The notes: generated by a model from the letters alone, not told the origin. A DNA stretch of 64,000 nt from Microbulbifer thermotolerans (GCF_900112305.1 NZ_FOKT01000001.1:248001-312000); one strand, 5' to 3'. Positions 26,211 to 36,579 are shown, counted from the stretch's first letter. Made by a program: numbers and translations.

Positions 26211-27295
26211 TGCTGCTCTGGCTGGCAGAAATACTGCAACAATATGTAAGCACCTTTGCGGTGTTCAATTATCTCACGGTGCGCGCCATCCTCGGGGCCC
26301 TCACGGCTTTGGGGATTTCACTGATTGTCGGTCCGCGCATGATCACCTGGCTGAACCAGTTGCAAGTGGGACAAGCGGTACGGGATGACGGCCCGCAAAC
26401 GCATTTGAGCAAATCCGGCACGCCCACCATGGGGGGCACTCTGATACTTGCCTCTATTTTTTCTTCGGCACTGCTGTGGTCGGACCTCAGTAACCGATAT
26501 GTGTGGGTGACGCTGTTGGTGACCTTCGTCTTCGGCGCTGTGGGTTTTGTCGATGACTACAAAAAAGTCGTGAACAAGAATCCCCGCGGCCTGATCGCGC
26601 GCTGGAAATACTTCTGGCAGTCGGTCGCCGGCCTGGGAGCAGCTATTTATCTATACATGAGCGCCACCAGTCCGGTGGAGACACAGTTCTTCGTGCCTTT
26701 CTTCAAGGATGTGGCGATAGATCTGGGCCCGGTGTTTTTTATTTTGCTGACTTATTTCGTTGTGGTGGGATCAAGCAACGCGGTAAACCTGACCGATGGT
26801 CTGGACGGATTGGCAATTATGCCAACAGTTATGGTCGGCGGTGCCTTGGGGCTGATTGCTTATTTGGCTGGCCATTTGGAGTTTGCCAACTATCTGCATA
26901 TTCCATCGGTTCCCGGTGCCGGTGAGCTCGCAGTTTTTTGCGCGGCTCTGGGCGGAGCCGGACTCGGCTTTTTGTGGTTTAACACTTATCCCGCGCAAGT
27001 TTTTATGGGGGACGTAGGGGCTCTGGCTCTGGGAGCGGCTCTTGGCATTATCGCGGTGATTACCCGTCACGAAATCGTGCTGTTCATTATGGGCGGTGTC
27101 TTTGTCATGGAGACTGTATCGGTCATCCTGCAAGTGGCTTCGTTCAAACTCACCGGAAAGCGCATATTCCGCATGGCGCCGTTGCACCATCACTTCGAAC
27201 TGAAGGGGTGGCCGGAGCCGCGTGTGATAGTGCGTTTTTGGATTATTACCGTCGTATTGGTTTTGGCGGGTTTGGCAACGCTTAAACTGCGATAA
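26210..27295 (+). CDS. mraY: Phospho-MurNAc-pentapeptide translocase MraY
   Basis: 361 residues and about ten membrane helices. Catalytic landmarks: [17 protein letters not shown], and the C-terminal [13 protein letters not shown] loop. It transfers phospho-MurNAc-pentapeptide to undecaprenyl phosphate, forming lipid I. The same lipid carrier pool may also be tapped by the arabinose pathway encoded at 51-56 kb. ATG overlaps the murF stop by 1 nt. Confidence 0.98.
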   Translation: MLLWLAEILQQYVSTFAVFNYLTVRAILGALTALGISLIVGPRMITWLNQLQVGQAVRDDGPQTHLSKSGTPTMGGTLILASIFSSALLWSDLSNRYVWVTLLVTFVFGAVGFVDDYKKVVNKNPRGLIARWKYFWQSVAGLGAAIYLYMSATSPVETQFFVPFFKDVAIDLGPVFFILLTYFVVVGSSNAVNLTDGLDGLAIMPTVMVGGALGLIAYLAGHLEFANYLHIPSVPGAGELAVFCAALGGAGLGFLWFNTYPAQVFMGDVGALALGAALGIIAVITRHEIVLFIMGGVFVMETVSVILQVASFKLTGKRIFRMAPLHHHFELKGWPEPRVIVRFWIITVVLVLAGLATLKLR

Positions 27296-27301
27296 ATAAA
27301 C

Positions 27302-28684
27302 ATGGCATTGATTGCGACTTCGGAGCAAAAAGTGGTTATCGGCATGGGCGCTACCGGTATTTCGGTAGTGCGCTTTTTGCTGCGTGCCGGAATCACTCCC
27401 GTGGTTGTAGACAGCCGTGAACAGCCGTCCGGACTGGATGCCTTCCGCGCTGAATTTCCCCAGGTGCCGGTGGAGACGGGGGTGCTCAATCCGGAGACTC
27501 TGCTTGCCGCCAGCGAGATTATTGTCAGCCCTGGTGTTGCCTTGGCGGAACCGGCTTTGCGGCGGGCTGCCGAGGCGGGCATCCCGTTGATCGGCGATAT
27601 CGAACTTTTCGCCCGCCAGCTGGCCGAGCTCCCGCGGGCGCCGAAGTTGGTGGCCATTACCGGTTCCAATGGCAAGAGTACCGTTACTACCCTTGTGGGC
27701 CAGATGGCGGAAGAGGCCGGGGTGGATGTCCGGGTGGGTGGCAACATCGGTGTGCCAGTGTTGGATCTACTGGATCAGCCCATGCCGGAACTGTTTGTAC
27801 TGGAACTTTCCAGTTTCCAACTGGAGACCACCTTTTCGTTGAGGCCGTCTGCGGCGACCATTTTGAACCTGAGCGCGGATCATATGGATCGCTATGCCAC
27901 CCTGGCGGATTACCACAGGGCCAAGCAGCGTATTTATCGCAATGCACAGCAGCTAGTGGTTAATCGCGCGGATCCCCTAACCCGCGGCCCGCTGGCGCGC
28001 AACAGCCTCGAGTGGACTTTCGGCCTCGATCGGCCGGATTTGCGCCAGTTCGGAGTCATAGAGTTTTCCGGTGAAGAGTGGTTGGCGCGGGGAGCGGAAA
28101 AACTCATGCCTGTCAGCCAGCTGGCCATGGTCGGAAGACACAATATCGCCAATGCGCTGGCAGCGATGGCGCTCGGCAGTGCGGTGGAACTGCCACTGGA
28201 AGCGATGCTGACTGTGCTGCGGAATTTCAAGGGGCTGCCGCATCGCTGCGAGCGTGTGGCGGATCTGGACGGTGTCACCTTTGTGAACGACTCCAAAGGC
28301 ACCAACGTCGGCGCCACGCGCGCAGCGCTGGATGGCCTGGCAACAGAGAAAAACAAAGTTGTGCTGATTGCGGGCGGAGATGGTAAAGGTGCGGACTTTT
28401 CCCCGCTGGCGGAAGCTGCCAGTGCATTGCGCGCGCTGGTCACGATCGGTGTAGACGGCGAGAAAATCGCGCAGGTTTTTGCCCATAAAACAGAGATTCA
28501 CCGCGCTGCATCCATGGATGACGCGGTGATACAGGCGCGGGCGCTGGCGGAGCGCGGTGACTATGTCGTGCTTTCACCGGCCTGCGCCAGTTTCGATATG
28601 TACCGCAATTTCGAAGCGCGCGGAGAGGATTTCCGCCGCGCAGTGGCGTCACTCGGCTGTGCATCGGCAGGAGGTGCCAAATGA
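27302..28684 (+). CDS. murD: UDP-MurNAc-L-Ala:D-Glu ligase MurD
   Basis: 460 residues. A dinucleotide-like N-terminal domain (VVIGMGATGISVVRFL), P-loop AITGSNGKSTVTTL, and the C-terminal FVNDSKGTNVGAT segment identify MurD, which adds D-glutamate. Stop overlaps ftsW by 4 nt (ATGA). Confidence 0.98.
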   Translation: MALIATSEQKVVIGMGATGISVVRFLLRAGITPVVVDSREQPSGLDAFRAEFPQVPVETGVLNPETLLAASEIIVSPGVALAEPALRRAAEAGIPLIGDIELFARQLAELPRAPKLVAITGSNGKSTVTTLVGQMAEEAGVDVRVGGNIGVPVLDLLDQPMPELFVLELSSFQLETTFSLRPSAATILNLSADHMDRYATLADYHRAKQRIYRNAQQLVVNRADPLTRGPLARNSLEWTFGLDRPDLRQFGVIEFSGEEWLARGAEKLMPVSQLAMVGRHNIANALAAMALGSAVELPLEAMLTVLRNFKGLPHRCERVADLDGVTFVNDSKGTNVGATRAALDGLATEKNKVVLIAGGDGKGADFSPLAEAASALRALVTIGVDGEKIAQVFAHKTEIHRAASMDDAVIQARALAERGDYVVLSPACASFDMYRNFEARGEDFRRAVASLGCASAGGAK

Positions 28685-29898
28685 GTCAGGCGCAGACAAT
28701 GAGCGCAAAAAACTTCGACTGGCTACTGCCGTTTTGCGTGCTCTCGCTGGCCAGTATCGGCGTGGTGATGGTCGCCTCGGCCTCTATTGCCTATGCGGCG
28801 GATATCCACGGCGACCCCTGGTTTTTTCTCAAGCGCCACCTGATTTATCTGGGGGTGGGTGCCTGCGTCGCGCTGGTAGTGAGTCAAGTGCCACTTTATG
28901 TCTGGTCGCGCCTGTCGTGGCCACTGTTGCTGTTTTCCTGTTTGCTGCTGATGGCGGTGTTGGTCCCGGGTATCGGCCGTGAGGTGAATGGTAGCCGGAG
29001 GTGGTTGGCGCTGGGGTCCATTACCGTGCAGCCGGCGGAAATCGCCAAGTTTTGCCTGCTGGTGTTTTTCGCCAGCTTTTTGACCCGCCGCAACCGGCAG
29101 TTGCGCCACTGGAGCAGCTTTATGGTGCCGGTAGTGATTTTGGGCATTGTCGCGCTGTTGTTGTTGCTGCAACCGGATTTCGGCTCTGTGGTGGTGATTT
29201 CCGGCACCGTTTTGGCCATGGTTTTCCTCGCCGGGGCGCGCCTGCCACACACATTTGTGCTGGTGGCTGCCGCAGCTTGCGGCCTGGTGCTGATGGCGCT
29301 GGTGAGTCCCTATCGGTTGCAGCGGTTGATGACGTTCCTGGACCCCTGGAGAGATCAGTTCGCCGGCGGTTATCAGCTGACGCAATCGCTGATTGCATTT
29401 GGCCGCGGGGAGTGGTTCGGCGTGGGGCTGGGAAATAGCGTGCAGAAGTTATTTTATCTGCCGGAGGCACATACGGATTTTATTTTCGCGATTCTCTCCG
29501 AGGAGTGGGGCATGGTCGGAGGGCTGGCAGTCATAGCGCTCTTCGCCGGACTCACGGTGTCGCTACTGCGCCTGGTGCGCGGTGCACTAGCGCAACAGAA
29601 TTTTTTTGCCGCACTGCTTGCTTTTGGTATTGCAGTGCTGATGGCCGGGCAGGCCTTTGTCAATATGGGCGTGGCCTCCGGACTGTTGCCGACGAAGGGG
29701 CTGACTTTGCCATTTGTCAGCTCGGGGGGAAGTAGTTTGGTGATTTGCTGCGTGTTGTTTGCGCTGGCGCTGCGCCTGCAAGTGGAGCTTCGGTCGGAGA
29801 ACGGCAGCAAAGAGACTGGAGTGGCACCGATCAGTCAGTTGCCGATATTCAACCCGCTGCAGATGGGGGACAGGACAGTGAAAGGGGAGGCCGCGTGA
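28681..29898 (+). CDS. ftsW: Septal peptidoglycan polymerase FtsW (SEDS family)
   Basis: 405 residues with about ten membrane helices. SEDS features are the catalytic-loop LDPWRDQFAGGYQLTQSL, the PEAHTDFIFAILSEEWG motif and the terminal LPTKGLTLPFVSSGGSS. FtsW is the septal glycosyltransferase partner of FtsI. Its TGA overlaps the murG ATG by one base. Confidence 0.98.
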   Translation: MSQAQTMSAKNFDWLLPFCVLSLASIGVVMVASASIAYAADIHGDPWFFLKRHLIYLGVGACVALVVSQVPLYVWSRLSWPLLLFSCLLLMAVLVPGIGREVNGSRRWLALGSITVQPAEIAKFCLLVFFASFLTRRNRQLRHWSSFMVPVVILGIVALLLLLQPDFGSVVVISGTVLAMVFLAGARLPHTFVLVAAAACGLVLMALVSPYRLQRLMTFLDPWRDQFAGGYQLTQSLIAFGRGEWFGVGLGNSVQKLFYLPEAHTDFIFAILSEEWGMVGGLAVIALFAGLTVSLLRLVRGALAQQNFFAALLAFGIAVLMAGQAFVNMGVASGLLPTKGLTLPFVSSGGSSLVICCVLFALALRLQVELRSENGSKETGVAPISQLPIFNPLQMGDRTVKGEAA

Positions 29899-30995
29899 TG
29901 GTAGAACATTCAGCTCCCTTTTCCGGTAAAAAGTTTTTGCTAATGGCCGGGGGTACTGGTGGACATGTGTTTCCGGCCCTGGCTGTGGCGAATGCTTTAC
30001 GGGAGCAAGGCGCGGCCATTGAATGGCTGGGTACGGCGCGGGGGATAGAAGCACAGTTGATTCCGGATGTGGATATCCCGCTGCACTGTATTTCCGTCGA
30101 GGGCGTGCGCGGTAAGGGCAAACTGGCGCTGCTGAAGGCGCCGCTGCAAATACTGCGGGCGATTTTGCAGGCGCGCGCAGTGGTGAAGAAAGTGCAGCCG
30201 GATGCGGTGCTTGGCTTTGGCGGTTTTGCTACTGGCCCCGGTGGGGTAGCTGCGCGTCTTGCCGGCATTCCTTTAATCATTCACGAACAGAATGCCGTGG
30301 CAGGCACTACCAACCGCTTGTTGGCGCGCATCGCCAATCGCGTGCTGGAAGCTTTTCCCAGCGGACTGCCGGGTGCGCGGCAGGTGGGTAACCCGGTTCG
30401 CAGTGAGATCGCGCAGCTGCCGGAGCCGCAGGTGCGTATCGGAAAAGAAAGTCCGCTGCGTCTGCTGGTCCTTGGCGGCAGTCTCGGAGCAGTGGCAATC
30501 AATGAGCTGGTGCCTCAGGCGATTGCTCTGCTCGGAGAGGATTTGCGCCCGCGCGTCGTGCACCAAGCGGGCAAGCGTCACCTGGATATTGCCAGGGAAG
30601 CCTACCGGCAGGCGGGTGTAGAGGCGGAAGTGACACCGTTTATTGCCGATATGGCTGCCGCCTACGGCGCGGCGGATCTGATTATTTGCCGCGCCGGCGC
30701 ATTGACCGTATCAGAAATTGCCGCGGCGGGGGTGGGCGCCATCATGGTGCCTTTCCCGTTTGCTATCGACGACCACCAGACAAAAAACGGCGAGTGGTTG
30801 GCGCAGGCTGGCGCAGCCATAGTGATTCAGCAGGAAGATCTGGACGCGGAAAAGCTGGCAATGCTGCTGAAGACTTTGTTTGCCGAGCCGGAAAAATTGT
30901 TGGCGATGGCCGAGGCCGCGCGCCGGGTAGCAAAAACCGATGCTACCGCGCGGGTACTGGATGCCTGTGCCGAAGAATTGGCACTGGCCGGGTAG
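29898..30995 (+). CDS. murG: UDP-GlcNAc:lipid I N-acetylglucosaminyltransferase MurG
   Basis: 365 residues. GT-B fold with LLMAGGTGGHVFPALAVA, HEQNAVAGTTNRLLARIA, LVLGGSLGA and the ICRAGALTVSEIAAAGVG sugar-nucleotide site. Makes lipid II at the inner membrane face. The frame stays open upstream into ftsW, but ATG at 29898 gives the standard N-terminus and the tight overlap expected in this cluster. Confidence 0.98.
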   Translation: MVEHSAPFSGKKFLLMAGGTGGHVFPALAVANALREQGAAIEWLGTARGIEAQLIPDVDIPLHCISVEGVRGKGKLALLKAPLQILRAILQARAVVKKVQPDAVLGFGGFATGPGGVAARLAGIPLIIHEQNAVAGTTNRLLARIANRVLEAFPSGLPGARQVGNPVRSEIAQLPEPQVRIGKESPLRLLVLGGSLGAVAINELVPQAIALLGEDLRPRVVHQAGKRHLDIAREAYRQAGVEAEVTPFIADMAAAYGAADLIICRAGALTVSEIAAAGVGAIMVPFPFAIDDHQTKNGEWLAQAGAAIVIQQEDLDAEKLAMLLKTLFAEPEKLLAMAEAARRVAKTDATARVLDACAEELALAG

Positions 30996-31013
30996 CGGGT
31001 GAGGATTGAGAAG

Positions 31014-32474
31014 ATGCCATCAGAACTGACCGCGGCACAGAACAGATTTAGCGTACCGGCAATGCGCCGCATCCGCCGCATTCATTTTATCGGCATTGGC
31101 GGAGCCGGTATGAGCGGTATTGCCGAAGTACTGCAGAATCAGGGTTACGAGGTTTCCGGTTCCGATCTGCGCGAGTCATCGGTCACCGAGCGGCTGCGCA
31201 ATCTCGGTATCCGGGTGCAAATAGGGCACAGCGCCGACAATGTTCGCGGTGTCGACGTGGTAGTGAATTCGTCCGCCGTCAAAGGCGATAACCCGGAACT
31301 GCTGTCGGCCAGAGAAAACCGTATCCCGGTTGTGCGCCGCGCGGAAATGCTCGGCGAGCTGATGCGGTACCGCTATGGCATCGCTGTGGCGGGTACCCAC
31401 GGCAAGACAACCACGACAAGTCTGATCGCTTCGATTTTTGCAGCGGATAAAAAGGACCCGACCTTCGTTATCGGTGGTTTGGTGAACGCCGCCGGTACCA
31501 ACGCCGCGTTGGGGGAGAGCCGTTACCTGATCGCAGAGGCGGATGAAAGCGATGCGTCATTTATTCATCTGCAGCCTATGGTGACGGTGATCACCAATAT
31601 CGACGCGGATCACATGGAAACCTATGGCGGCGACTTTGAAAAGGTCAAGCAGATCTTTATCGATTTCGTGCACAACCTGCCCTTTTATGGGCTAGCAGTG
31701 GTCTGCGGGGACGACGAGCATATCCGAGAGGTGATTCCGAAGTTCTCGCGCCCAGTACTCACCTACGGTTTCAACGAAGGGAACGACTTTCGCATCGTCG
31801 ATGTGAAACAGGAACCCCTGCGCAGTCATTTCACTGTGCTGCGCCCAGATGGCGATACCCTGGATGTATGTGTGAATACCCCAGGTATTCACAACGTATT
31901 AAATGCGACCGCGGCGATCGCGGTGGCGACGGACGAAGGTATAGGCGATGAAGCCATTCTCGCCGGCTTGAAAGGTTTCCAAGGGGTTGGCCGCCGCTTC
32001 CAAATCTACGGTCAATACGCCGTCAGTGCAGATCGGAGTGCGGAAAAAGTCATGCTGGTGGACGACTACGGCCACCATCCTCGGGAGGTGGCCGCGACCA
32101 TAAAAACGGTGCGCGATGGCTGGCCGGAGCGGCGTTTGGTGATGATCTACCAACCGCACCGCTACACCCGTACCCGCGACCTGTTCGAGGACTTTGTGGA
32201 TGTTTTGTCGCGCGTCGACAAGCTGATTTTGCTGGATGTGTACAGCGCGGGAGAGCAACCTATTCCCGGCGCCGACGGTCGGACCCTGGCGCGCAGTCTG
32301 CGCAACCGTGGCCAAGTGGATCCGATTTTTGTCGAGACTGTTGAGCAGGTGCCGCCGTTACTCGCGGACCTGCTGGAGCCCGGTGACATTGTGCTGACCC
32401 AGGGAGCGGGGAATGTCGGCGCCCTGGCTCAGCAGCTGGCCAGTTGGCGCTTGGGTGAAGGAAATACGGAGTGA
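31014..32474 (+). CDS. murC: UDP-N-acetylmuramate:L-alanine ligase MurC
   Basis: 486 residues from ATG 31014 (GTG at 30999 is possible). [19 protein letters not shown] nucleotide motif, P-loop [13 protein letters not shown] and [14 protein letters not shown] are MurC hallmarks. It starts pentapeptide synthesis by adding L-alanine. The next genes in many gammaproteobacteria, murB and/or ddlB, are absent here; the stop overlaps a 17-codon ORF leading to ftsQ. Confidence 0.98.
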   Translation: MPSELTAAQNRFSVPAMRRIRRIHFIGIGGAGMSGIAEVLQNQGYEVSGSDLRESSVTERLRNLGIRVQIGHSADNVRGVDVVVNSSAVKGDNPELLSARENRIPVVRRAEMLGELMRYRYGIAVAGTHGKTTTTSLIASIFAADKKDPTFVIGGLVNAAGTNAALGESRYLIAEADESDASFIHLQPMVTVITNIDADHMETYGGDFEKVKQIFIDFVHNLPFYGLAVVCGDDEHIREVIPKFSRPVLTYGFNEGNDFRIVDVKQEPLRSHFTVLRPDGDTLDVCVNTPGIHNVLNATAAIAVATDEGIGDEAILAGLKGFQGVGRRFQIYGQYAVSADRSAEKVMLVDDYGHHPREVAATIKTVRDGWPERRLVMIYQPHRYTRTRDLFEDFVDVLSRVDKLILLDVYSAGEQPIPGADGRTLARSLRNRGQVDPIFVETVEQVPPLLADLLEPGDIVLTQGAGNVGALAQQLASWRLGEGNTE

Positions 32475-32527
32475 TGGCTGTACCGCAGGGGTTGATTTGG
32501 CCGGGCCTCAAATTGGAGGTCGATTAG
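32474..32527 (+). CDS. 17-residue ORF linking murC and ftsQ
   Basis: ATG at 32474 overlaps the murC stop (ATGA) and reads 17 codons to TAG at 32525-32527, one base before the ftsQ GTG. It contains the GGAGG ribosome site of ftsQ. It sits where ddlB lies in many relatives. It could be a coupling peptide, a remnant, or chance; no similarity to the DdlB ends is apparent. Confidence 0.25.
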   Translation: MAVPQGLIWPGLKLEVD

Positions 32528-32528
32528 G

Positions 32529-33326
32529 GTGAGAAAACCGGAGCGCGCCTATCGCGGACGCAAAACGAAATTGCGCGGTGCGCGCCGTATTGCGAACCGT
32601 GTTGACGGCACGAGCCGCAACTGGCGTCCGCTGTTGGTGGCTGTTTTGGCAATTGTCACTCTGGCCGGCATCAGCTACGGCGGCCTCTGGCTTTGGCGGT
32701 CCCCGTTAGGGGAGCTGAGCCGAATTGACAGTCTGGAACAGGTGCGGGTCAAGGGCCCCTTCAATGCGGTGACCCAACGGCAGATAGAGGAAACATTGCT
32801 GCCTTTTTTGCAGAAAGGTTTTTTTTCCGCGGATATTCGCGGCATGCGCGAAGCGCTGTTGCGGAACCCTTGGATTACCAGCGCTTCGGTGAGTCGGCGC
32901 TGGCCCCACGGTGTGGAAGTGGAAGTGCGAGAGGCGCAGCCGCTGGCGGTTTGGGGAGAGGATAAACTGCTGGTGGCGAGCGGAGAGTTGCTGCCGAGAC
33001 CAGCACAGATGCGTACTGGCCACCTGCCGGAACTGGCGGGTGACGAAGAGCTGGTGGAGCGCATAGTGACCCAATACCAAGCGTTGGCCAGGTTATTGAC
33101 CACGCGGGATATGGAAGTGAAGCGACTCACTTTCGATGAGCTGTCCGGTTGGCAGCTGGAGTTGGTCTCCGGAGTGGAGTTACATCTGGGGCACGAGGAA
33201 CTGCTGGAGCGGGTTGATCGCTTCTTGCAATTGAGCAGGGGCCTGTTGGCACCGCACTTGGCCAAGGTTAGAAGGGTGGATACCCGCTACAGCAATGCGG
33301 TGGCAGTGCAGTGGAAACAAAATTGA
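32529..33326 (+). CDS. ftsQ: Cell division protein FtsQ
   Basis: 265 residues: basic cytoplasmic tail, one membrane helix (about 35-55), a POTRA domain (about 65-135) with KGPFNAVTQRQIEETL, and the beta domain containing PWITSASVSRRWPHGVEVEV. FtsQ recruits FtsL and FtsB to the septum. GTG start with GGAGG about 10 nt upstream. A 118-bp gap before ftsA may hold an internal promoter. Confidence 0.96.
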   Translation: MRKPERAYRGRKTKLRGARRIANRVDGTSRNWRPLLVAVLAIVTLAGISYGGLWLWRSPLGELSRIDSLEQVRVKGPFNAVTQRQIEETLLPFLQKGFFSADIRGMREALLRNPWITSASVSRRWPHGVEVEVREAQPLAVWGEDKLLVASGELLPRPAQMRTGHLPELAGDEELVERIVTQYQALARLLTTRDMEVKRLTFDELSGWQLELVSGVELHLGHEELLERVDRFLQLSRGLLAPHLAKVRRVDTRYSNAVAVQWKQN

Positions 33327-33444
33327 GAGAGAAAACCTGCAGTGTTCAAGCTGCGGAAAAAACGAAATTTAAAAGCGAACGCTGTGCCCTGAAACCTTAT
33401 TGGAAATAGGAATCGGAGCGCGGCTCAGCGAGGTTGGTACAAAA

Positions 33445-34680
33445 ATGACACATGCATCCGATCACCGCATGATTGTGGGACTGGATATCGGCACAAGTAA
33501 AGTGGTCGCTATCGTCGGCGAAGTTTCCGGTGATGGTGAGCTGAATATCGTCGGTATCGGTTCTCACAAATCCACTGGTATGAAAAAAGGTGTGGTGGTG
33601 AATATCGAGTCCACCGTGCAGTCCATACAGCGCGCGGTGGAAGAGGCGGAGCTAATGGCCGGGTGCGAAATTCACTCGGTTTACGCCGGCATAGCCGGCA
33701 GCCATATCCGCAGCCTGAATTCCCACGGCATTGTCGCTATTAAGGATCGCGAGGTGACCCAGCAGGATTTGGATCGGGTGATAGACGCCGCGCGCGCAGT
33801 GGCAATTCCCGCGGATCAGAAGATTTTGCACACCCTGCCGCAGGAATATCTGATCGACAACCAGGAGGGTGTCAAAGAACCGTTGGGTATGTCCGGCGTG
33901 CGTCTGGAAGCCAAGGTGCATTTGGTCAGTGGGGCGGTCAATGCGGCGCAGAATATTGAGAAGTGCATCCGGCGCTGCGGTCTGGAAGTGGAAGACATCA
34001 TCCTCGAGCAGCTGGCATCCAGCTACGCGGTGCTTACCGAAGATGAGAAGGAACTCGGTGTCTGTATGGTCGACATTGGTGGCGGCACCACCGATATCGC
34101 GGTGTTCACCGGCGGTGCCATCCGCCACACCGGGGTTATTCCCATCGCCGGCGATCAGGTGACCAATGACATCGCCATGGCCCTGCGCACACCGACGCCA
34201 CACGCGGAGGATCTGAAAATTAAATACGCCTGTGCGCTGGCCAAGCTGGCGCGCGAGGGGGAGACCATCAAGGTGCCCAGTGTTGGCGACCGCGCGCCGC
34301 GGGATCTGTCCCGGCAGGCGCTGGCCGAAGTAGTGGAACCGCGGTACGACGAACTGTTTACCTTGGTGCAGGCGGAATTGCGCCGCAGCGGCTTCGAAGA
34401 TCTGTGCGCGGCGGGTGTGGTATTGACCGGCGGCTCCTCGAAGATGGAGGGTGCCGTGGAACTGGCCGAGGAGATTTTCCATATGCCGGTGCGCCTGGCC
34501 GTACCCCAAGGTGTATCTGGGCTGACAGATATCGTCAGCAACCCAATTTATTCCACTGGCGTGGGACTTTTGATGTATGCCATGCAGGGAGAGGAAAACA
34601 GTGAGGGGCGGCAGCGCCCAGTGAGGGAGGAGAATCAGTGGTGGGACAAAGTAAAGCATTGGTTTAGAGGAAACTTGTAG
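33445..34680 (+). CDS. ftsA: Cell division protein FtsA
   Basis: 411 residues. Actin-like ATPase with phosphate-1 GLDIGTSKVVAIVGE, phosphate-2 MVDIGGGTTDIAVF and adenosine motif VVLTGGSSKMEG. The C-terminal amphipathic helix that tethers it to the membrane is visible as WWDKVKHWFRGNL. ATG at 33445 is preferred over TTG at 33400 because it fits the family N-terminus. Confidence 0.98.
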   Translation: MTHASDHRMIVGLDIGTSKVVAIVGEVSGDGELNIVGIGSHKSTGMKKGVVVNIESTVQSIQRAVEEAELMAGCEIHSVYAGIAGSHIRSLNSHGIVAIKDREVTQQDLDRVIDAARAVAIPADQKILHTLPQEYLIDNQEGVKEPLGMSGVRLEAKVHLVSGAVNAAQNIEKCIRRCGLEVEDIILEQLASSYAVLTEDEKELGVCMVDIGGGTTDIAVFTGGAIRHTGVIPIAGDQVTNDIAMALRTPTPHAEDLKIKYACALAKLAREGETIKVPSVGDRAPRDLSRQALAEVVEPRYDELFTLVQAELRRSGFEDLCAAGVVLTGGSSKMEGAVELAEEIFHMPVRLAVPQGVSGLTDIVSNPIYSTGVGLLMYAMQGEENSEGRQRPVREENQWWDKVKHWFRGNL

Positions 34681-34846
34681 TGAAAGGGGCTGGGAAGGGG
34701 CGGTAACAATGCGCCCTGGAGAAATCGCCTCTCGGTTTGGGGCGGGCTGGCAAATACAGATTTGGCGGCATAACGCCGTGGAGTCCGGGCGCCCATGATC
34801 CCGGGCACAGAAACAGATTTGACATGAGCAGAGAAGGGGAACAGCA

Positions 34847-36058
34847 ATGTTCGAATTAGTTGATAGCGTACAGGATAAGCCTGTCATCAAAGTGATTGGT
34901 GTCGGCGGCGGCGGCGGCAACGCGGTTAAGCATATGATCGCCAGCGAAGTAGAAGGTGTGGATTTCATCTGCGCCAACACGGATGCCCAGGCACTGAAAG
35001 ACATCCAAGCGCGTACTATTTTGCAGCTAGGCAACAACATTACGCGCGGCCTCGGCGCTGGAGCCAATCCAGATGTGGGCCGTCAGTCCGCACTGGAGGA
35101 TCGCGATCGTATCGCCGAGGTTCTCACCGGTGCAGACATGGTATTTATCACTGCCGGCATGGGTGGTGGTACAGGTACCGGTGGTGCGCCAATCGTGGCT
35201 GAAATTGCCAAGGATCTCGGTATTCTGACCGTTGCAGTGGTCACTCGCCCGTTCACCATCGAGGGTAAAAAGCGCTCTCTGGTGGCCGAAGAGGGTATCC
35301 GTGAGTTGCGCGACAAAGTGGATTCCCTGATCACTATTCCCAATGACCGCCTCCTCGAGGTGCTGGGAAACAAGATCACTATGAAAGCTGCTTATAAAGA
35401 GGCGGACAATGTGCTGCTGGGGGCGGTGCAGGGTATCGCCGACCTGATGATCCGTCCGGGAATTATGAACGTGGACTTTGCCGATGTGCGCACGGTGATG
35501 TCGGAAATGGGAATGGCCATGATGGGCTCCGGCTCTGCTGTGGGTGAAAACCGCGCGCGCGAGGCGGCTGAAAAGGCGGTGCGCAGCCCGCTGCTGGACA
35601 ATGTCAATTTGCAGGGAGCTCGCGGCATACTGGTGAACATCATCACCGGCAGCGAAGAGGGCGGCTGTCAGGAGCTGACGCTGGGCGAGTACTCGGAAGT
35701 GGGTGAAATCGTGCAGGAGATCGCCTCCGACGACGCCACCGTGGTGATCGGTACCGCAGTGGATGACAAGCTGGGCGACGAGATGCGGGTCACCGTGGTT
35801 GCCGCGGGCCTGGGTGAGGGTGTCCAGCAAGCCGCGCGTCCCACTAAGGTTGTGGACAATACCCGTCGCGCGCAGCTGCACGAGGGGCGTGAAGCGCGCG
35901 AAGGCGGACAGGGTGGCCTGGCCGGCCGGGACGCCGCCGACAACCGGGTGCGCGTTGAAAGCGAGCGACCCAAGCGCCCGGCTCCGACACTGAACCCGGC
36001 CGACGCCGATATGGAATACCTGGACATCCCCGCGTTTTTGCGCCGCCAAGCGGATTAG
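34847..36058 (+). CDS. ftsZ: Cell division GTPase FtsZ
   Basis: 403 residues. Tubulin signature GGGTGTG at 106-112, N-terminal IKVIGVGGGGGNAVKHM, and the T7 loop FADVRTVM are present. A variable Arg/Gly/Ala-rich linker (about 335-385) leads to the conserved C-terminal peptide YLDIPAFLRRQAD that binds FtsA, ZipA and other partners. The 166-bp gap after ftsA is large for this cluster, compatible with an ftsZ promoter, though none was resolved. Confidence 0.99.
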   Translation: MFELVDSVQDKPVIKVIGVGGGGGNAVKHMIASEVEGVDFICANTDAQALKDIQARTILQLGNNITRGLGAGANPDVGRQSALEDRDRIAEVLTGADMVFITAGMGGGTGTGGAPIVAEIAKDLGILTVAVVTRPFTIEGKKRSLVAEEGIRELRDKVDSLITIPNDRLLEVLGNKITMKAAYKEADNVLLGAVQGIADLMIRPGIMNVDFADVRTVMSEMGMAMMGSGSAVGENRAREAAEKAVRSPLLDNVNLQGARGILVNIITGSEEGGCQELTLGEYSEVGEIVQEIASDDATVVIGTAVDDKLGDEMRVTVVAAGLGEGVQQAARPTKVVDNTRRAQLHEGREAREGGQGGLAGRDAADNRVRVESERPKRPAPTLNPADADMEYLDIPAFLRRQAD

Positions 36059-36516
36059 CGCGGGAATCAGTACAACACCGAAGGGCCGCAAAGGCTTCGG
36101 CGGCCGTATATGAAGTCTTTCCGGGCGCTCTCCGGCGATATGTCGCAGCCGTCGCTCCGAGGCAAAACCCCGCTCATGTCACGCCCGGTCTCTCTATGGA
36201 GAGTCCGGGCCTGCCTCGGCGGCGCGGATTTGCCGGCATGTTGACCGCCGGAAGATTCCGACGCTTCTCCTGATGCTTTTTCTGCCGTGCAACAGGGGCC
36301 TTTTCGCCGCGCCAGCATTTGTGTTCGCGCTATTCCGTGACCAGTGAGTCACCGCCGGTTAACAATATTTAACAGCGGCATTGCCGAACACCGCCCTAAA
36401 ATGGGGTCAAAGTCTTCGGTATGGCGCTGCAATCGTCACCGCTGCGCTATTCTGAAAGAACGAGGCGATAGACAGAAATGACCGTCAGGCAGTATGTGGT
36501 TTTGGCGTAATATTTC
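36059..36516. other. Intergenic region between ftsZ and lpxC
   Basis: No gene is supported in this stretch. It contains an interrupted hairpin at 36183-36210 (GCCCGG-T-CTCTC, 4-nt loop, GAGAG-T-CCGGGC) lacking a T-run, and AT-richer sequence after 36350 leading to the lpxC promoter. The hairpin may terminate or stabilise the dcw transcript. Confidence 0.5.
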
Positions 36517-36525
36517 TGCTATTAT
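36517..36525 (+). promoter_or_regulatory. Extended -10 promoter of lpxC
   Basis: TGC-TATTAT at 36517-36525 is an extended -10 element 54 bp upstream of lpxC. No consensus -35 lies at the right distance, as expected for extended -10 promoters. Confidence 0.5.
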
Positions 36526-36579
36526 CGCCGGCTCGCCGCGGCTTCTGTTGCCGTCCACCGACTTGGAAACGACACATTC

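Noticed and set aside
29745-29897. In-frame upstream extension of MurG into ftsW
   Set aside because: The extension lies wholly inside ftsW and the standard MurG N-terminus starts at the ATG at 29898.
33652-35067. 471-codon minus-strand frame opposite ftsA and ftsZ
   Set aside because: It spans two unmistakable plus-strand genes plus their gap and shows no protein family features; long antisense frames are common in GC-rich coding DNA.
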